NCBI GenBank assembly: GCA_963783095.1
Contig: CAWAMR010000003.1
Location: 868,001-932,000, forward strand
DNA: 64,000 nt
Origin: CAWAMR01 sp963783095
Lineage (GTDB): Bacteria > Planctomycetota > Planctomycetia > Gemmatales > Gemmataceae
Direction of reading: 5' to 3'
Part shown: piece by piece, positions 43,498 to 53,084 of the stretch
Numbering within the stretch: position 1 is the stretch's first letter
Layout: each line of letters begins with the position of its first letter
The notes under the pieces: model-generated
The model's input: the letters and a program-made list of their open reading frames with translations, nothing else
What the model was told of the DNA's origin: nothing
Database searches by the model: none
Made by a program: the position numbers and the translations under genes

Positions 43498-45345
43498 GTG
43501 CAACGGTGCTTCGAGCATCTCATCTATTGCGACTTTTCTCTTCCAAAACTCTCATCCGGAGAATCCCATTTCAATCGATGCACTCTATCCCCTCGCATTC
43601 GATGTCACTTCGCATCATGCCGGTGCCACGGCATATCTTCAAGATCCGACTCTTCGGCTACTCGTTGATTTTTTCCAAGCCAAGGGACTGGAGACCCTGA
43701 AGCGAGAAGACCGGGAGGAAAACTGGCATCCCGATTGGATCGCCTATCAAGCCGAGCATCGGATTTACGCGAGTCTGCTGTCGCCCAAACGCTATTCGAG
43801 CCTGGGGCACCAGTTCGATATCAAGAAACTCACCCGCTTCCTGGAAGTCTGTACCTATTTCAGTCCCGCGCACACGTACAGTCTGCATGTTTCATTCCTT
43901 GGTCTCTTTCCGATCCTGATGAGTGCCAATGAGACCTTGAAGCGAGAAGCGATTGCCCGGTTGGAAACGGGCGGCCTGTTTGCGTTTGCCGTCTCGGAAA
44001 AGACACATGGGGCGGACCTCTTCGGCAACGAGTTTGTCGTCACGATGGAATTGGGCAAGTGGGTCGCGAACGGCGCGAAGTATTATATCGGCAATGTCAA
44101 CTCGGCGTGCATCATTTCGGTACTGGCAAAAGACGGCTCCGAGGGAGTCAGTAAACGAGCTCCTTTCATCTTCTTTGCCCTTCGGCCTCAAGAATCATCG
44201 GGCTTTCAAAATCCGCACAAGATTCGCACGCTGGGAATTCGCACCGCTTACGTCGGCGGCTTTGAAGTGAAGGATCACCACTTTCCGGAAAGCGATCTTC
44301 TGTCGCAAGGGCGCGATGCCTGGGATGCCGTTTTTGCAACGGTGAATCTGGGAAAATTCTTCCTGGGATTTGGTTCCATCGGCATTTGCCAGCATGCGTT
44401 TGTCGAGGCCTATGCGCACATGCGCGGGCGAATGCTCTACGGGAAACCTGTGACCGAAATGCCGCACGTTCGCTCGACGAGCACCTTCGCGTTTGCTCGT
44501 CTGATGGCGATGAAGTGCTTCGCGTACCGGGCGCTCGACTATCTCCAGGCTTCCAGCAAGGACGACCGGCGCTATCTGTTGTTTAACGCCGTTCAGAAAG
44601 CCAAGGTAAGTACGGAAGGTGTCAAGGTCATGGCGACACTCTCCGAATGTATTGGTGCCAAGGGCTTTGAGTCCGATACCTATTTTGAGATGGCCTTGCG
44701 CGACGCTCAACTCATTCCCGGTCTTGAGGGGAGCACCCACATCAATTTCGGCTTGACCGCGCGCTTCATCGATCCCTACTTCACTTCCAATACCGACATG
44801 CCCGCGCCGCGATCGCTCTTGCTCGACCAGGTTTCTTCCGATGAGAATCCTTACTGGATCGAGAGCCGAAACCGCAATCCCAAGACGGTACGGTTTCCTC
44901 ACTTCCTGAAGTCCTATGAGCGCTCCGGTCGATCCCGAACGTCCAGCGCTTCGTCGAGCAAGTGACGGTATTCCACCAGTTTGTGACCGATGGGCATTCA
45001 TCGCTGCCCCATAGCACGGAGGCTAAATCGGAAGGTGGAAACACAGAAGTCGCCGATACCGGTTCGACCATCGCAATGGGGAAGTGTTTTGCAACCATTG
45101 TCTACTCTCAACTGGTCGCCGAAAGTTGCCAATGGGCGGAGGGTTTCCCCGCGCCTTCGACGATTTCGGTATTGTTCCACACGATCATCGAAGATTTGAG
45201 TACGGAAGCGCTCAAGCTGGCGGCGATGTTCGCTGTAGATAGTACGCAAAGGAACTTGCTGAAACAAATCGTTCAGGTGCCCCAGACGAGTACTGCGGAG
45301 ATCGAATCTCTGTCAGCGTTGATTGCGCAGAGATATGGTCGATAG
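43498..45345 (+). pseudogene. Acyl-CoA dehydrogenase/oxidase family protein (frameshifted; 5' end unclear)
   Basis: An open frame upstream of ATG 43919 continues the protein (ISIDALYPLAFDVTSHHAGA, SLLSPKRYSSLGHQFDIKKL) without any start codon, so the 5' end lies near 43498 and may also be frame-shifted. The main part has the FAD/substrate-binding AFAVSEKTHGADL, GAKYYIGNVNSACIISVLAK and LGIRTAYVGGFEV, and the C-terminal helical domain with ECIGAKGFESDTYFEMALRD. A lost base near 44934 moves the remaining 130 residues (VTVFHQFVTDGHSSL) to another frame, ending at 45345. It would oxidise an acyl-CoA; length about 615 residues suggests the larger ACAD/ACOX group. It begins 5 bp after the ATPase stop. 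Confidence 0.75.
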
Positions 45346-45576
45346 CGCAGAAGCAGAGGAAGATGTTTTGACACGTGCGTCGAGTTCGTCGTCATCCTCG
45401 GCAATCTGCCGCAAGACTTCCGGGTCGCCCGTCCATTTGAGTGCCCCGGCCCGCTGCCAGATGCGACTCGTATGTTGCTTGATTTGGACCGTTACTCGTT
45501 CGTGGTCCTGGAGAGGAAGAGGCGCATCCAGCTTGAGTACGCCATTTTCATAGATCGCTTCAACTTCCAGGGACAT
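45313..45576 (-). CDS. DUF104 (AF2212-like) antitoxin
   Basis: From ATG 45576 the 87-residue product begins MSLEVEAIYENGVLKLDAPL and PLQDHERVTVQIKQ, the beta-barrel-like core of DUF104 antitoxins, then a charged tail. The last 33 bp overlap the end of the acyl-CoA dehydrogenase gene on the other strand. No PIN toxin is next to it (the 3' side is the dehydrogenase), so it is an orphan. Start chosen because homology begins at this ATG. Confidence 0.7.
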   Translation of the reverse strand: MSLEVEAIYENGVLKLDAPLPLQDHERVTVQIKQHTSRIWQRAGALKWTGDPEVLRQIAEDDDELDARVKTSSSASALSTISLRNQR

Positions 45577-45699
45577 GGCATAACCTCTCGGCATCAAGTG
45601 TTCGCACATTAAAAACTATTGTACAAAATTCGCGTCTTTGGTTTCCCCCAACATCAACTCCGGACTCTGGCGAGTTCCCGTACAAATAACGACTTCCTG

Positions 45700-47084
45700 C
45701 TACTTACTCCCATTTGGGCGCGGGTTATGCCAGCCGCCATCCGGTGCGACAACGCGGTCGGCCTGCGGTCCCCACGTGCCTGGTTCATATTCGTAGATCG
45801 AGGTTGGACTATTCAAAATCGGATCGACAATGCGCCAGGCCGCTTCCACGGAATCCTCGCGCGCAAACAGAGACGTATCGCCTTTCAGAGCATTCGTCAG
45901 CAGCCGTTCATACGGGTCCAGTTCACCCGTTACCTCGTGGTGGACGAGCAACTCGACATCTTCGCCGACGAGCCGGTCGCCGGGCGCCTTGGCGCGCGCA
46001 CCGATCGCTGTTTCGATGGTCGGGCTGAGTCGAAACCGAACGTGATTCCGCGAATGAACCAGTTCGGAAAGTCCAAAGCGCTTCTGCGGCGGACGATGAA
46101 ATTCGACCAGCACCTCCGTGCCCGTGAACGGCATGCGCTTGCCGGTCCGGATATAGAATGGGACGCCGCCCCAGCGCCAGGAGTCGATGTAGAGACGCAG
46201 TGCCGCGAAGGTCTCGACCTCGGAGTCGGGCGCGACACCTTCTTCTTTGCGATAGCCGATGAACTGACCGCGAACGAGATCTTGATTCTCCAGGGAGTGG
46301 ATGGCACGTAGCACCTTCACCTTTTCATCGCGCATGGCATCCGCGGAGCCGCTGCCGGGCGGCTCCATTGCCAGATAAGAGAGCACTTCGAGCATGTGAT
46401 TCTGCACCACGTCGCGGATCGCTCCCACTTCTTCATAAAAGCGGCCCCGGCCTTCGACACCGAACACCTCCGCCATCGTGATCTGGACGCTGTGAATGTG
46501 TTTGTTGTTCCAGACCGGCTCCAGAAAAGAATTGGCAAAGCGGAAAAAAATCAAGTTCAGAACCGATTCCTTGCCGAGGTAATGATCGATGCGAAAAATC
46601 GATGATTCGGGGAAATGTTCGTGAAGAGTTCGGTTCAGTTCCTCCGCTGTGGCGAGATCCCGCCCAAAGGGTTTTTCCACGACGACGCGCGCATTGTCGG
46701 CACAGCCCGAATTCGCCAGGCCTTGAGCAACCGTCTCGAACATGCTTGGCGGAATCGCCAGATAGTGGAGCGGCCGGGCGCTCTTGCCGAGTGCATCGCG
46801 CAGTTGCTTAAACGTGCCCGGGTCGGCATAATCGCCATCGATATATTTGAGTCGATCGCAAAGCTTCGCGAAAACAGGCTCCTGGACGCCACCATGTTTT
46901 TCCAGGCTATCCCGTGCCCGTTCCTTGAGCTTTTCGAGGTTCCAGCCAGCCTTGGCGACACCGATGACGGGAATATCCAAGCGGCCGCGCCGGATCATGG
47001 TTTGAGCGCAGGGAAGATTTTCTTGTAGGCCAAATCTCCGGTAGCGCCGAAGAAAACCAGGGCATCGGAACGCTCGATAAGCAT
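45700..47084 (-). pseudogene. zwf: Glucose-6-phosphate 1-dehydrogenase (one frameshift near its 5' end)
   Basis: First step of the oxidative pentose phosphate pathway. From ATG 47084, preceded by GGGGGAGA, the product reads MLIERSDALVFFGATGDLAY and KKIFPAL, which is the NADP-binding motif GATGDL. A missing base near 46998 shifts the frame; the rest (TMIRRGRLDIPVIGVAKAGW onward) is intact to 45700. Active-site motif RIDHYLGKESVLNLIFFRFA, EPVWNNKHIHSVQITMAEVF and the C-terminal VPFYIRTGKRMPFTGTEVLV are present. Repaired length is about 461 residues, as expected. Since the gene is central to metabolism and otherwise perfect, the shift may be a sequence error. Confidence 0.9.
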
Positions 47085-47284
47085 AAATTCTCCCCCTTCA
47101 GAATGGCGAATTCTCCCCAGGGCATGTTGACAATTCTCCGGAATCTCTTCCTGTGGGTCAAGGTTCCTGCGTTTCGGATGTCGAAATCGGGCCCGAGCAG
47201 AATGAGGCATTTGCGCCGTCATTAGCCGGACGCGCCAGTGTTGAAGTTGCGCTATGCAGCAATCGGAGGCGCAACTGCGCAGCC

Positions 47285-47645
47285 GTTCGGGAGCCCGCAG
47301 CGCAAGCAAGGGAAGGAGTTCCGGCGATGTCGCAGTTCCGCCTTGCTTGCGCTGCGGGCTCCCAATTCCTCCGGAATTCCGCGGGTATTGGGAGCCCGCA
47401 GCGCAAGCAAGGGAGTTTCCGGCGATGTCGCAGTTCCGCCTTGCTTGCGCTGCGGGCTCCCAATTCCTCCGGAATTCCGCGGGTATTGGGAGCCCGCAGC
47501 GCAAGCAAGGGAAGGAGTTCCGGCGATGTCGCAGTTCCGCCTTGCTTGCGCTGCGGCTCCGGTATTGGGAGCCCGCAGCGCAAGCAAGGGAAGGAGTTCC
47601 GGCGATGTCGCAGTTCCGCCTTGCTTGCGCTGCGGGCTCCCAATT
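47285..47645. repeat. Four tandem copies of a CCGCAGCGCAAGCAAGG palindrome
   Basis: Each unit holds GAGCCCGCAGCGCAAGCAAG followed about 35 bp later by its reverse complement CTTGCTTGCGCTGCGGGCTC. Units start near 47290, 47390, 47489 and 47567, and units 1-3 are spaced by an AATTCCTCCGGAATTCCGCG linker that is itself palindromic. The third lacks this linker. The element belongs to a palindrome class spread between genes elsewhere in this window. It fills the gap of 781 bp between zwf and serS together with an undistinguished 200 bp. Confidence 0.9.
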
Positions 47646-47866
47646 CCTCCGGTTCGATCTGTCAGCATCCGATGGTCCTGCCTCGCCATCGGCTTTTCAC
47701 GGGCGCACGTCTTGGAAATCGAACCCGGAACGAATACACTTTCTCTTTACGGGACCGTTTCTTTATTTTGACGCAAGTTATTTGCTGAACGATTCTTACG
47801 TCTAAAGTTGCAGTCCGGTTTCTTGTTTTAGTCGGCAACCCAGTCCTTTTCCCGATGTGCTGTGCC

Positions 47867-49185
47867 ATGCTCGATGCTGCTTTCATTCGTGACAATCTCC
47901 CCGCTGTGAAGGCCAATTGTCTTAACCGCAATGTGACCGCCGACGTCGATCGCATCGTGCAACTCGACGACGAGCGCAAGGCGCTCGTGTCGCAAACTCA
48001 ACTCTTGCAGCAGAAGGCCAACGAAAACTCCAAATCGATTCCCAAGGAACGCGACGCGGCCAAACGCCAGGAATTGATCGCGGAAGGGAAATCTCTCAAG
48101 GAACAGATAACCCTGGGCGAAAAAGCCATCAAGGAGGTCGAAGCGCAACTTCATCAGGCCTTGATGACCATCCCCAACATGACCCATCCGGACGCTCCGG
48201 TCGGCGGCACGCCCGCCGACAACAAGGTCATCAAGAAGTGGGGCGAGCCTCGACGGTTTGACTTCACTGCCCAAGGATCACGTCGCTCTGGCGGAAGCTC
48301 TCGATCTGGTCGATTTCGAGGCCGGTGCCAAGGTGACCGGGCAGAAGTTCTACTTCCTGAAGAATGAAGCCGTGCTGCTGGAGCTGGCCCTCGTTCAATA
48401 CGCCATGCAGACGCTGTTGAAGGAGGGCTTCACGCCGATCATCACGCCCGACCTGGCGCGAGTCGAAGTGCTGGAGGGCATCGGCTTCATGCCGCGCGAT
48501 CCGAACCCGGAGACCCGGCAGGTTTACACCATCGCCGACAGCGATCTCTGCCTGATCGCCACCGCCGAGATCACTCTGGGCGGCATGCACCGCGACCAGA
48601 TCATGGACGAGGCCGAGTTGCCCAAGAAATATGTCGGCCTGTCGCACTGTTTCCGCACGGAGGCCGGTGCTCCGGGTCGCGATACCAAGGGGCTTTATCG
48701 CGTCCACCAGTTCACGAAGGTCGAGATGTTCGCCTTCTGCACGCCGGAGCAGAGCGAGGCGATTCACCTGGAAATCCTGCGGCATCGAGGAAGAGATCTT
48801 TCAAGGGCTTGGGCTTGCCCTATCACGTCATCGACACCTGCACCGGCGACCTGGGCGGGCCGGCCTACCGCAAGTACGATCTCGAAGCCTGGATGCCCTG
48901 CCGGGGTGAAATCAAGGACGGCAAACCCACGGGCGACTACGGCGAAGTGACGAGCACCTCCAACTGCACCGACTTCCAGGCGCGCCGGCTGAACATCCGC
49001 GGCAAGGTTCCGGGCCAGAAGGGAACGCGCGTTCTGTCCACACGCTCAACGGCACAGCCGTCGCCGTGACGCGCGCGATGGTGGCCATCCTGGAAAACTA
49101 TCAGCAGGCGGATGGAGCCGTCATCGTTCCCGAGGCCTTGCGTCCCTGGGTGGGCAAGGATGTCATTGGCCCCCCCAAGGCTTGA
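47867..49185 (+). pseudogene. serS: Seryl-tRNA synthetase (three frameshifts as given)
   Basis: SerRS charges tRNA-Ser and is essential. From ATG 47867 the coiled-coil arm (MLDAAFIRDNLPAVKANCLN, DERKALVSQTQLLQQKANEN) runs intact to about 48266. An extra base there, one near 48783, and a +2 change near 49037 move the frame; pasted together the protein continues FTPKDHVALAEALDLVDFEA, motif 2 FRTEAGAPGRDTKGLYRVHQ, IEEEIFQGLGLPYHVIDTCT-like, and motif 3 NGTAVAVTRAMVAILENYQQ, ending VGKDVIGPPKA. Repaired length about 438 residues, as expected. Every block is present and well conserved, so the sequence is more likely to contain errors than the gene to be dead; otherwise a second serS must exist elsewhere. 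Confidence 0.9.
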
Positions 49186-49200
49186 CGCTTGCGGCTCAAG

Positions 49201-50677
49201 TTTTGCCCCGCGACATTCTGACGGCCCACCGGGCGAAGCGAATTGTTGTAGCCATTTGTAGCGTCTGCGCCCGTTTCGGGCCCTCATCAGCAAAAACCTC
49301 GGCAATCCATCAAATCGATAAGCGTTTGATTGGCTCTTAGTTCTTGGAAGCGTCTGCGCCCGTTTCGGGCCCTCATCAGCAAAAACCTCGGCAATCCATC
49401 AAATCGATAAGCGTTTGATTGGCTCTTAGTTCTTGGAAGGGGTATAACCTGATTCTCTTGGGGGCGTCGGATTCGATGGTGTAGCCGAATTCTGGCGAAT
49501 TCGGCTACGACCCCCAGAGAATTTGGCTACACCCATTTGTAGTATTGGATTCAGCGATTCATTCGTTCGCGTTTGCGATCATTGATGCACAAACCGATTT
49601 TTGTAGCAAATTGTAGCATGTCCGTTCACAGCCTCGTTTGTTTGGTTATTCAATCGTTGATCCGCAAAACCAAAATTGTGTAGCAATTTGTAGCGTATGC
49701 ACCGATGCTCGGGCCCTCATCTGAAAGTAACTTCGCCAGAATATCAAATCAATAATCGTTGGATTGAGGCGAAGTTTCTTGGAAGCACGACATTCGCAAA
49801 TTCGTTAGTCCGTATTTTCGTTCGTTGCTGCACAACGCAATTTTTGTAGCAATTTGTAGCGTCTGCACCGGTTTCGGGCCCTCATCTGAAAGCAACTTCG
49901 CCAGAATATCAAATCAATAATCGTTGGATTGAGGCGAAGTTTCTTGGAAGCGTCTGCGCCGATGCTCGGGCCCTCATCTGAAAGTAACTTCGCCAGAATA
50001 TTAAATCAATAATCGTTGGATTGAGGCGAAGTTTCTTGGAAGCATGTCGTTCACCGCCTCGTTTGTTTGGCTATTCAATCGTTGATCCGCAAAACCAAAA
50101 TTGTGTAGCAATTTGTAGCACGACATTCGGAAATTTGTTAGTCCGTATTTTCGTTCGTTGCTGCACAACCCAATTTTTGTAGCAATTTGTAGCATGGCGA
50201 TCACCGCCTCGTTTGTTTGGTTATTCAATCGTTGATCCGCAAAACCAAAATTGTGTAGCAATTTGTAGCGTCTGCGCCCGTTTTCGGGCCCTCATCAGCA
50301 AAAACCTCGGCAATCCATCAAATCGATAAGCGTTTGATTGGCTCTTAGTTCTTGGAAGCACGACATTCGCAAATTCGTTAGTCCGTATTTTCGTTTGTTG
50401 CTGCACAACGCAATTTTTGTAGCAATTTGTAGCGTCTGCCGCCGGTTTCGGGCCCTCATCTGAAAGTAACTTCGCCAGAATATCAAATCAATAATCGTTG
50501 GATTGAGGCGAAGTTTCTTGGAAGCATGGCGATCACCGCCTCGTTTGTTTGGTTATTCAATCGTTGATCCGCAAAACCAAAATTGTGTAGCAATTTGTAG
50601 CACGACATTCTGAAATTCGTTCATTTGTATTTGCCATCATTGATGTACAACCCAATTTTTGTAGCAACTTGTAGCAA
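49201..50677 (-). repeat. Modular repeat array, right copy, inverted relative to 8510-9369
   Basis: Read on the minus strand, this is the same set of modules X, Y and Z as the left array. Header GCTACAAATTGCTACAAAAA (here TTTTTGTAGCAATTTGTAGC) recurs about ten times, and the CTTCCAAGAAACTTCGCC module several times. A variant Z with AACGCTTATCGATTTGATGG and CCGAGGTTTTTGCTGATGAG occurs near 49275, 49360 and 50285. The terminal module T, with TTTTGCCCCGCGACATTCTG, lies at 49201-49262, next to serS, and is the reverse complement of the left array's T. The segment 49440-49545 interrupts the pattern with another palindrome (GGTGTAGCCGAATTCTGGCG). No gene is present. Confidence 0.85.
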
Positions 50678-50790
50678 CACCCTTCGAGTCCAGGTGAGAA
50701 CGCCATGTCTTTCGACGCGGCCCAGGACGACGTATAAAACGCTTAGAAACGCTCGAAAAATAACTTCCCCGAATGACAAGTGTGCGGGGT

Positions 50791-50883
50791 AGCCGCGTTC
50801 GCGCAGAACGCGGGGGCTTGAAGAGTCAACATTCAGGTGATTGCCCGCGAGAGGTTGCCCGCGTTCTGCGCGAACGCGGCTAC
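50791..50883. repeat. 26-bp palindrome pair
   Basis: GTAGCCGCGTTCGCGCAGAA.. at 50791-50816 is the reverse complement of ..TTCTGCGCGAACGCGGCTAC at 50858-50883, with a 41-bp loop. Another member of the long-palindrome class. Confidence 0.85.
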
Positions 50884-50964
50884 GGCAAGTTCGTCCGATT
50901 CGAAATCTGGGGAATGGTAAGTCGAGACCACCCCAGAATCGGGAAGTTGTTTTTCGAGCCTTCC

Positions 50965-51420
50965 TTAGCGTTCGGCCTTTACCTTGGCCCGGGAGATTCG
51001 CTCGCCATGCCCGAAGAAGGTTGTGGGCACGCTATACGGGAACGCCAGTCCGTGGGGATACGGCGAGCCGCTCAGGTCCAGCCGCCACCGGAACCGCCGG
51101 GAGTGATTGGTCATGGCCTCGGTGAACACGAACTCGCCTGCGGTGAGTTCAGCCCGGAGCACCCTGCGGCGGTTGGTGTCACTCGGTTGGAACCCCTGAA
51201 ATAGTTGGTGGGCCGGCGACTCCTGGTACTCCACCTCCAGTACATCCGGATCAGAAATGGCGTGCCGGCAGGCAACCTTGGCGTAGATCGTTTGCCCGTA
51301 CCCGTACAGAACTTGCCCGGTCCCATCCAGGGCGAACCGAAGCGTCCGGAGGCTGGCGTAGTTGTCTGGTGTGGCCCACCAAGGGCCACCGCTTGTCAAG
51401 ACCTCGAATAACATTGCCAT
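50965..51420 (-). CDS. Conserved hypothetical protein
   Basis: A 151-residue soluble protein, start MAMLFEVLTSGGPWWATPDN. It has a W/Y-rich N-terminus (YASLRTLRFALDGTGQVLYG YG) and a charged C-terminal half (NRRRVLRAELTAGEFVFTEA). It shows no signal peptide or membrane segment. The compact beta-rich character hints at a small barrel fold. No family was recognised. It stands between the repeat array and the integron region. Confidence 0.6.
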   Translation of the reverse strand: MAMLFEVLTSGGPWWATPDNYASLRTLRFALDGTGQVLYGYGQTIYAKVACRHAISDPDVLEVEYQESPAHQLFQGFQPSDTNRRRVLRAELTAGEFVFTEAMTNHSRRFRWRLDLSGSPYPHGLAFPYSVPTTFFGHGERISRAKVKAER

Positions 51421-51997
51421 TGTTGCCTCTCGGTACCTTTAATCTGAGCGACTTGGCCGGACTCGAGGACGGGCAGTTCCATCGCCCAAATATTCATCCT
51501 TCTTCTTCAGCAAGCCCTCGCAGGCATCGCCAATCTGCGTTGGTGCGATCAATCTGAACGGGGTTTAGTTGTACACATCTACCGATCAAGGCCCGTGAAG
51601 CCGCGAACCATTTTCCCGCGATGCGTAGAGGAGCGATTTGCCGCAACGATCCCACCCCAATTTGAGGCATCGACCCGCCTGATAATTCACTCCGGAAGTA
51701 GAGTAAATTTTGGCACACTTTGGCACACTTTAGCCCCTTTTCCTGTCGGGGCAGGCCATTTTGAATCATCGAAGGCATCGAAAATTTACCGGCCCCGTGA
51801 ATTTGGCTGCCCTCAAACCGGCGATCCGTTGCCAGGCAACTTATCAATTCGAAATCCATTTTGGTCGCCCCCCTTTTTGGTCCGCTCCTCCATCTGCATT
51901 TACATCTTCACCCATCATGTATATTAGTGTACATAATTATAATAATCAAGCGGAGTTGCAAGAAACATTGAAACACGGGTACAGCCAGATTCTCTTG
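51421..51997. other. Spacer without recognisable gene
   Basis: Nothing convincing is coded. A short direct repeat TTTTGGCACACTTTGGCACA lies near 51710-51730, and the 3' part is AT-rich (about 51910-51960). Open frames here lack plausible composition or start signals. Confidence 0.4.
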
Positions 51998-52316
51998 CAC
52001 CGCGTAGCGGTGTTCGATGGTAGCCGGGTGTTTCAACGCCCGGATTCGGAACCCCGCGGGTTTTTGCGTCGCGTCAGCGACGCTTGAGACTCAAGCGGCC
52101 GGAGACGTCACCATGGCCAACACCTACACGAGCTTGCACTACCACTTTATTTTCAGCAGAATTCTTTTGGAGAAGCACGAAATCGAATACGACCATCGCT
52201 ACCTGTGGGGATGATGGCTCAAGCGTTGCTACGCGACGCATTAACCCATGCGTCCCCTATCCAGGCGTTGAAACGCCCGGCTACCATCGAACACCGCTAC
52301 GCGGTGAAAATCCCAA
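51998..52316. mobile_element. Miniature element with 46-bp terminal inverted repeats holding an IS200-like remnant
   Basis: The left arm at 51998-52043 (CACCGCGTAGCGGTGTTCGA then TGGTAGCCGGGTGTTTCAAC) is mirrored at 52261-52316. Between them is a 33-codon fusion of the two ends of an IS200/IS605-like (Y1) transposase. The element lies directly before the integron-integrase remnant, whose frame is picked up at 52318, so its insertion or a deletion at its edge probably removed the 5' part of the integrase. Confidence 0.7.
52113..52214 (+). pseudogene. IS200/IS605-like Y1 transposase with internal deletion
   Basis: ATG 52113 encodes MANTYTSLHYHFIFS, the family N-terminus, fused to RILLEKHEIEYDHRYLWG, the family C-terminus, then TGA. 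Roughly 120 internal residues are missing, including the catalytic Tyr and the second half of the HUH motif, so it cannot be active. The in-frame join of both ends is noteworthy. Confidence 0.7.
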
Positions 52317-52317
52317 T

Positions 52318-52564
52318 CAGGATCTTGATTTCACGCTCAATCAGATTACCATCAGAGAGGGTAAAGGCGACAAAGACCGCCGAACGATGTTGCCGCAGAG
52401 TATCCAGGGCGAATTGATGGAGCATTTGCAACCTGTTGGAAGCCGGCTACCACATTCGTACCGTGCAGGAGTTGTTAGGCCATGAAAGCGTGGAAACGAC
52501 GATGATCTACACGCATGTGCAGAACAAAGGCGGCCGGGGCGTGAAAAGTCCGCTGGATCAATGA
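52318..52564 (+). pseudogene. intI: Integron integrase (IntI) C-terminal remnant
   Basis: The first part (LDFTLNQITIREGKGDKDRR then TMLPQSIQGELMEHLQ) is the IntI segment before the IntI-specific patch; an internal deletion and frameshift remove the ATHLLE region. The second part in another frame reads LLEAGYHIRTVQELLGHESV, ETTMIYTHVQNKGGRGVKSP and LDQ then TGA. The box II His-Arg-like LLGH, the nucleophile Tyr in MIYTHV and the ending GGRGVKSPLD are diagnostic for integron integrases and absent in other tyrosine recombinases. The N-terminal 180 residues are gone. It points the same way as the downstream cassettes, as described for 'reverse' integrons in some planctomycetes and spirochaetes. 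It is inactive. Confidence 0.8.
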
Positions 52565-52850
52565 CGAACAACGTCATCTCGTTTTCAGGCGAGAAATGAA
52601 TTCGCGCAAGGTGTAGTTACCCTGTTGGATTGCGCGAAAGTGGAATGATACAATTGACGCAAGTGGCATAACCTGGGACCGCTACTTACGTCAATTTTGG
52701 AGTGTCGGCGGTGTCCCTTGTTGGATAGCGCACATGCGCGCTATCCAATCATTGGTTCGGCGAGGGGAGGGCGTCCGCGACGTGCAGCCACTGATGACTC
52801 TCGATGAGGTCGTTCGCATCCAGGGCAAGCCGTTGGTCGCGCTCGGCTAG
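52565..52850. other. Integron leader region (candidate attI) with two palindromes
   Basis: Between the integrase remnant and the first cassette. 52652-52696 is an imperfect palindrome (AATTGACGCAAGTGG .. CTTACGTCAATT), and 52721-52748 a perfect one (TTGGATAGCGC / GCGCTATCCAA). An attI site is expected somewhere here, but attI has no conserved sequence beyond a GTT core, so it cannot be placed. No -35/-10 pair convinces me. Confidence 0.4.
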
Positions 52851-53084
52851 TTGACCGCCGGCTCGGTATCGATTGGGCAGACACTTGTGCTGCGGTCGGC
52901 CACTGCGGAGCTGACACTGACCGCCGTAGTCGCCTGGGTCAGTCTGGGCTTTGATAAGTTGCCGCCGCAGCGGGCCGAGGTCGGCGACAACGTGGCGCTA
53001 GGGTTGCGGGGCGAGTCCCTGGAGCGGGTGGAGGGCGGATGGCTGGTGTTCGCAGAGCTGCCAGACGCCGAACAGTTATCATGA
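52851..53084 (+). CDS. Cassette 1: small EF-Tu domain-2-like barrel protein
   Basis: The frame from TTG 52851 gives 77 residues: LTAGSVSIGQTLVLRSATAE, FDKLPPQRAEVGDNVALGLR and GESLERVEGGWLVFAELP. The pattern VxxGxVxxGxxLxL, then AxxGDNVxLxLRG, is that of the beta-barrel domain 2 of translation GTPases. Upstream in the same frame MTLDEVVRIQGKPLVALG precedes an in-frame TAG (about 52848), so the gene may be longer and interrupted by a stop. Its end overlaps the first attC site, as cassette genes do. Integron-cassette proteins of this size are common; its function is unknown. Confidence 0.5.
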   Translation: MTAGSVSIGQTLVLRSATAELTLTAVVAWVSLGFDKLPPQRAEVGDNVALGLRGESLERVEGGWLVFAELPDAEQLS

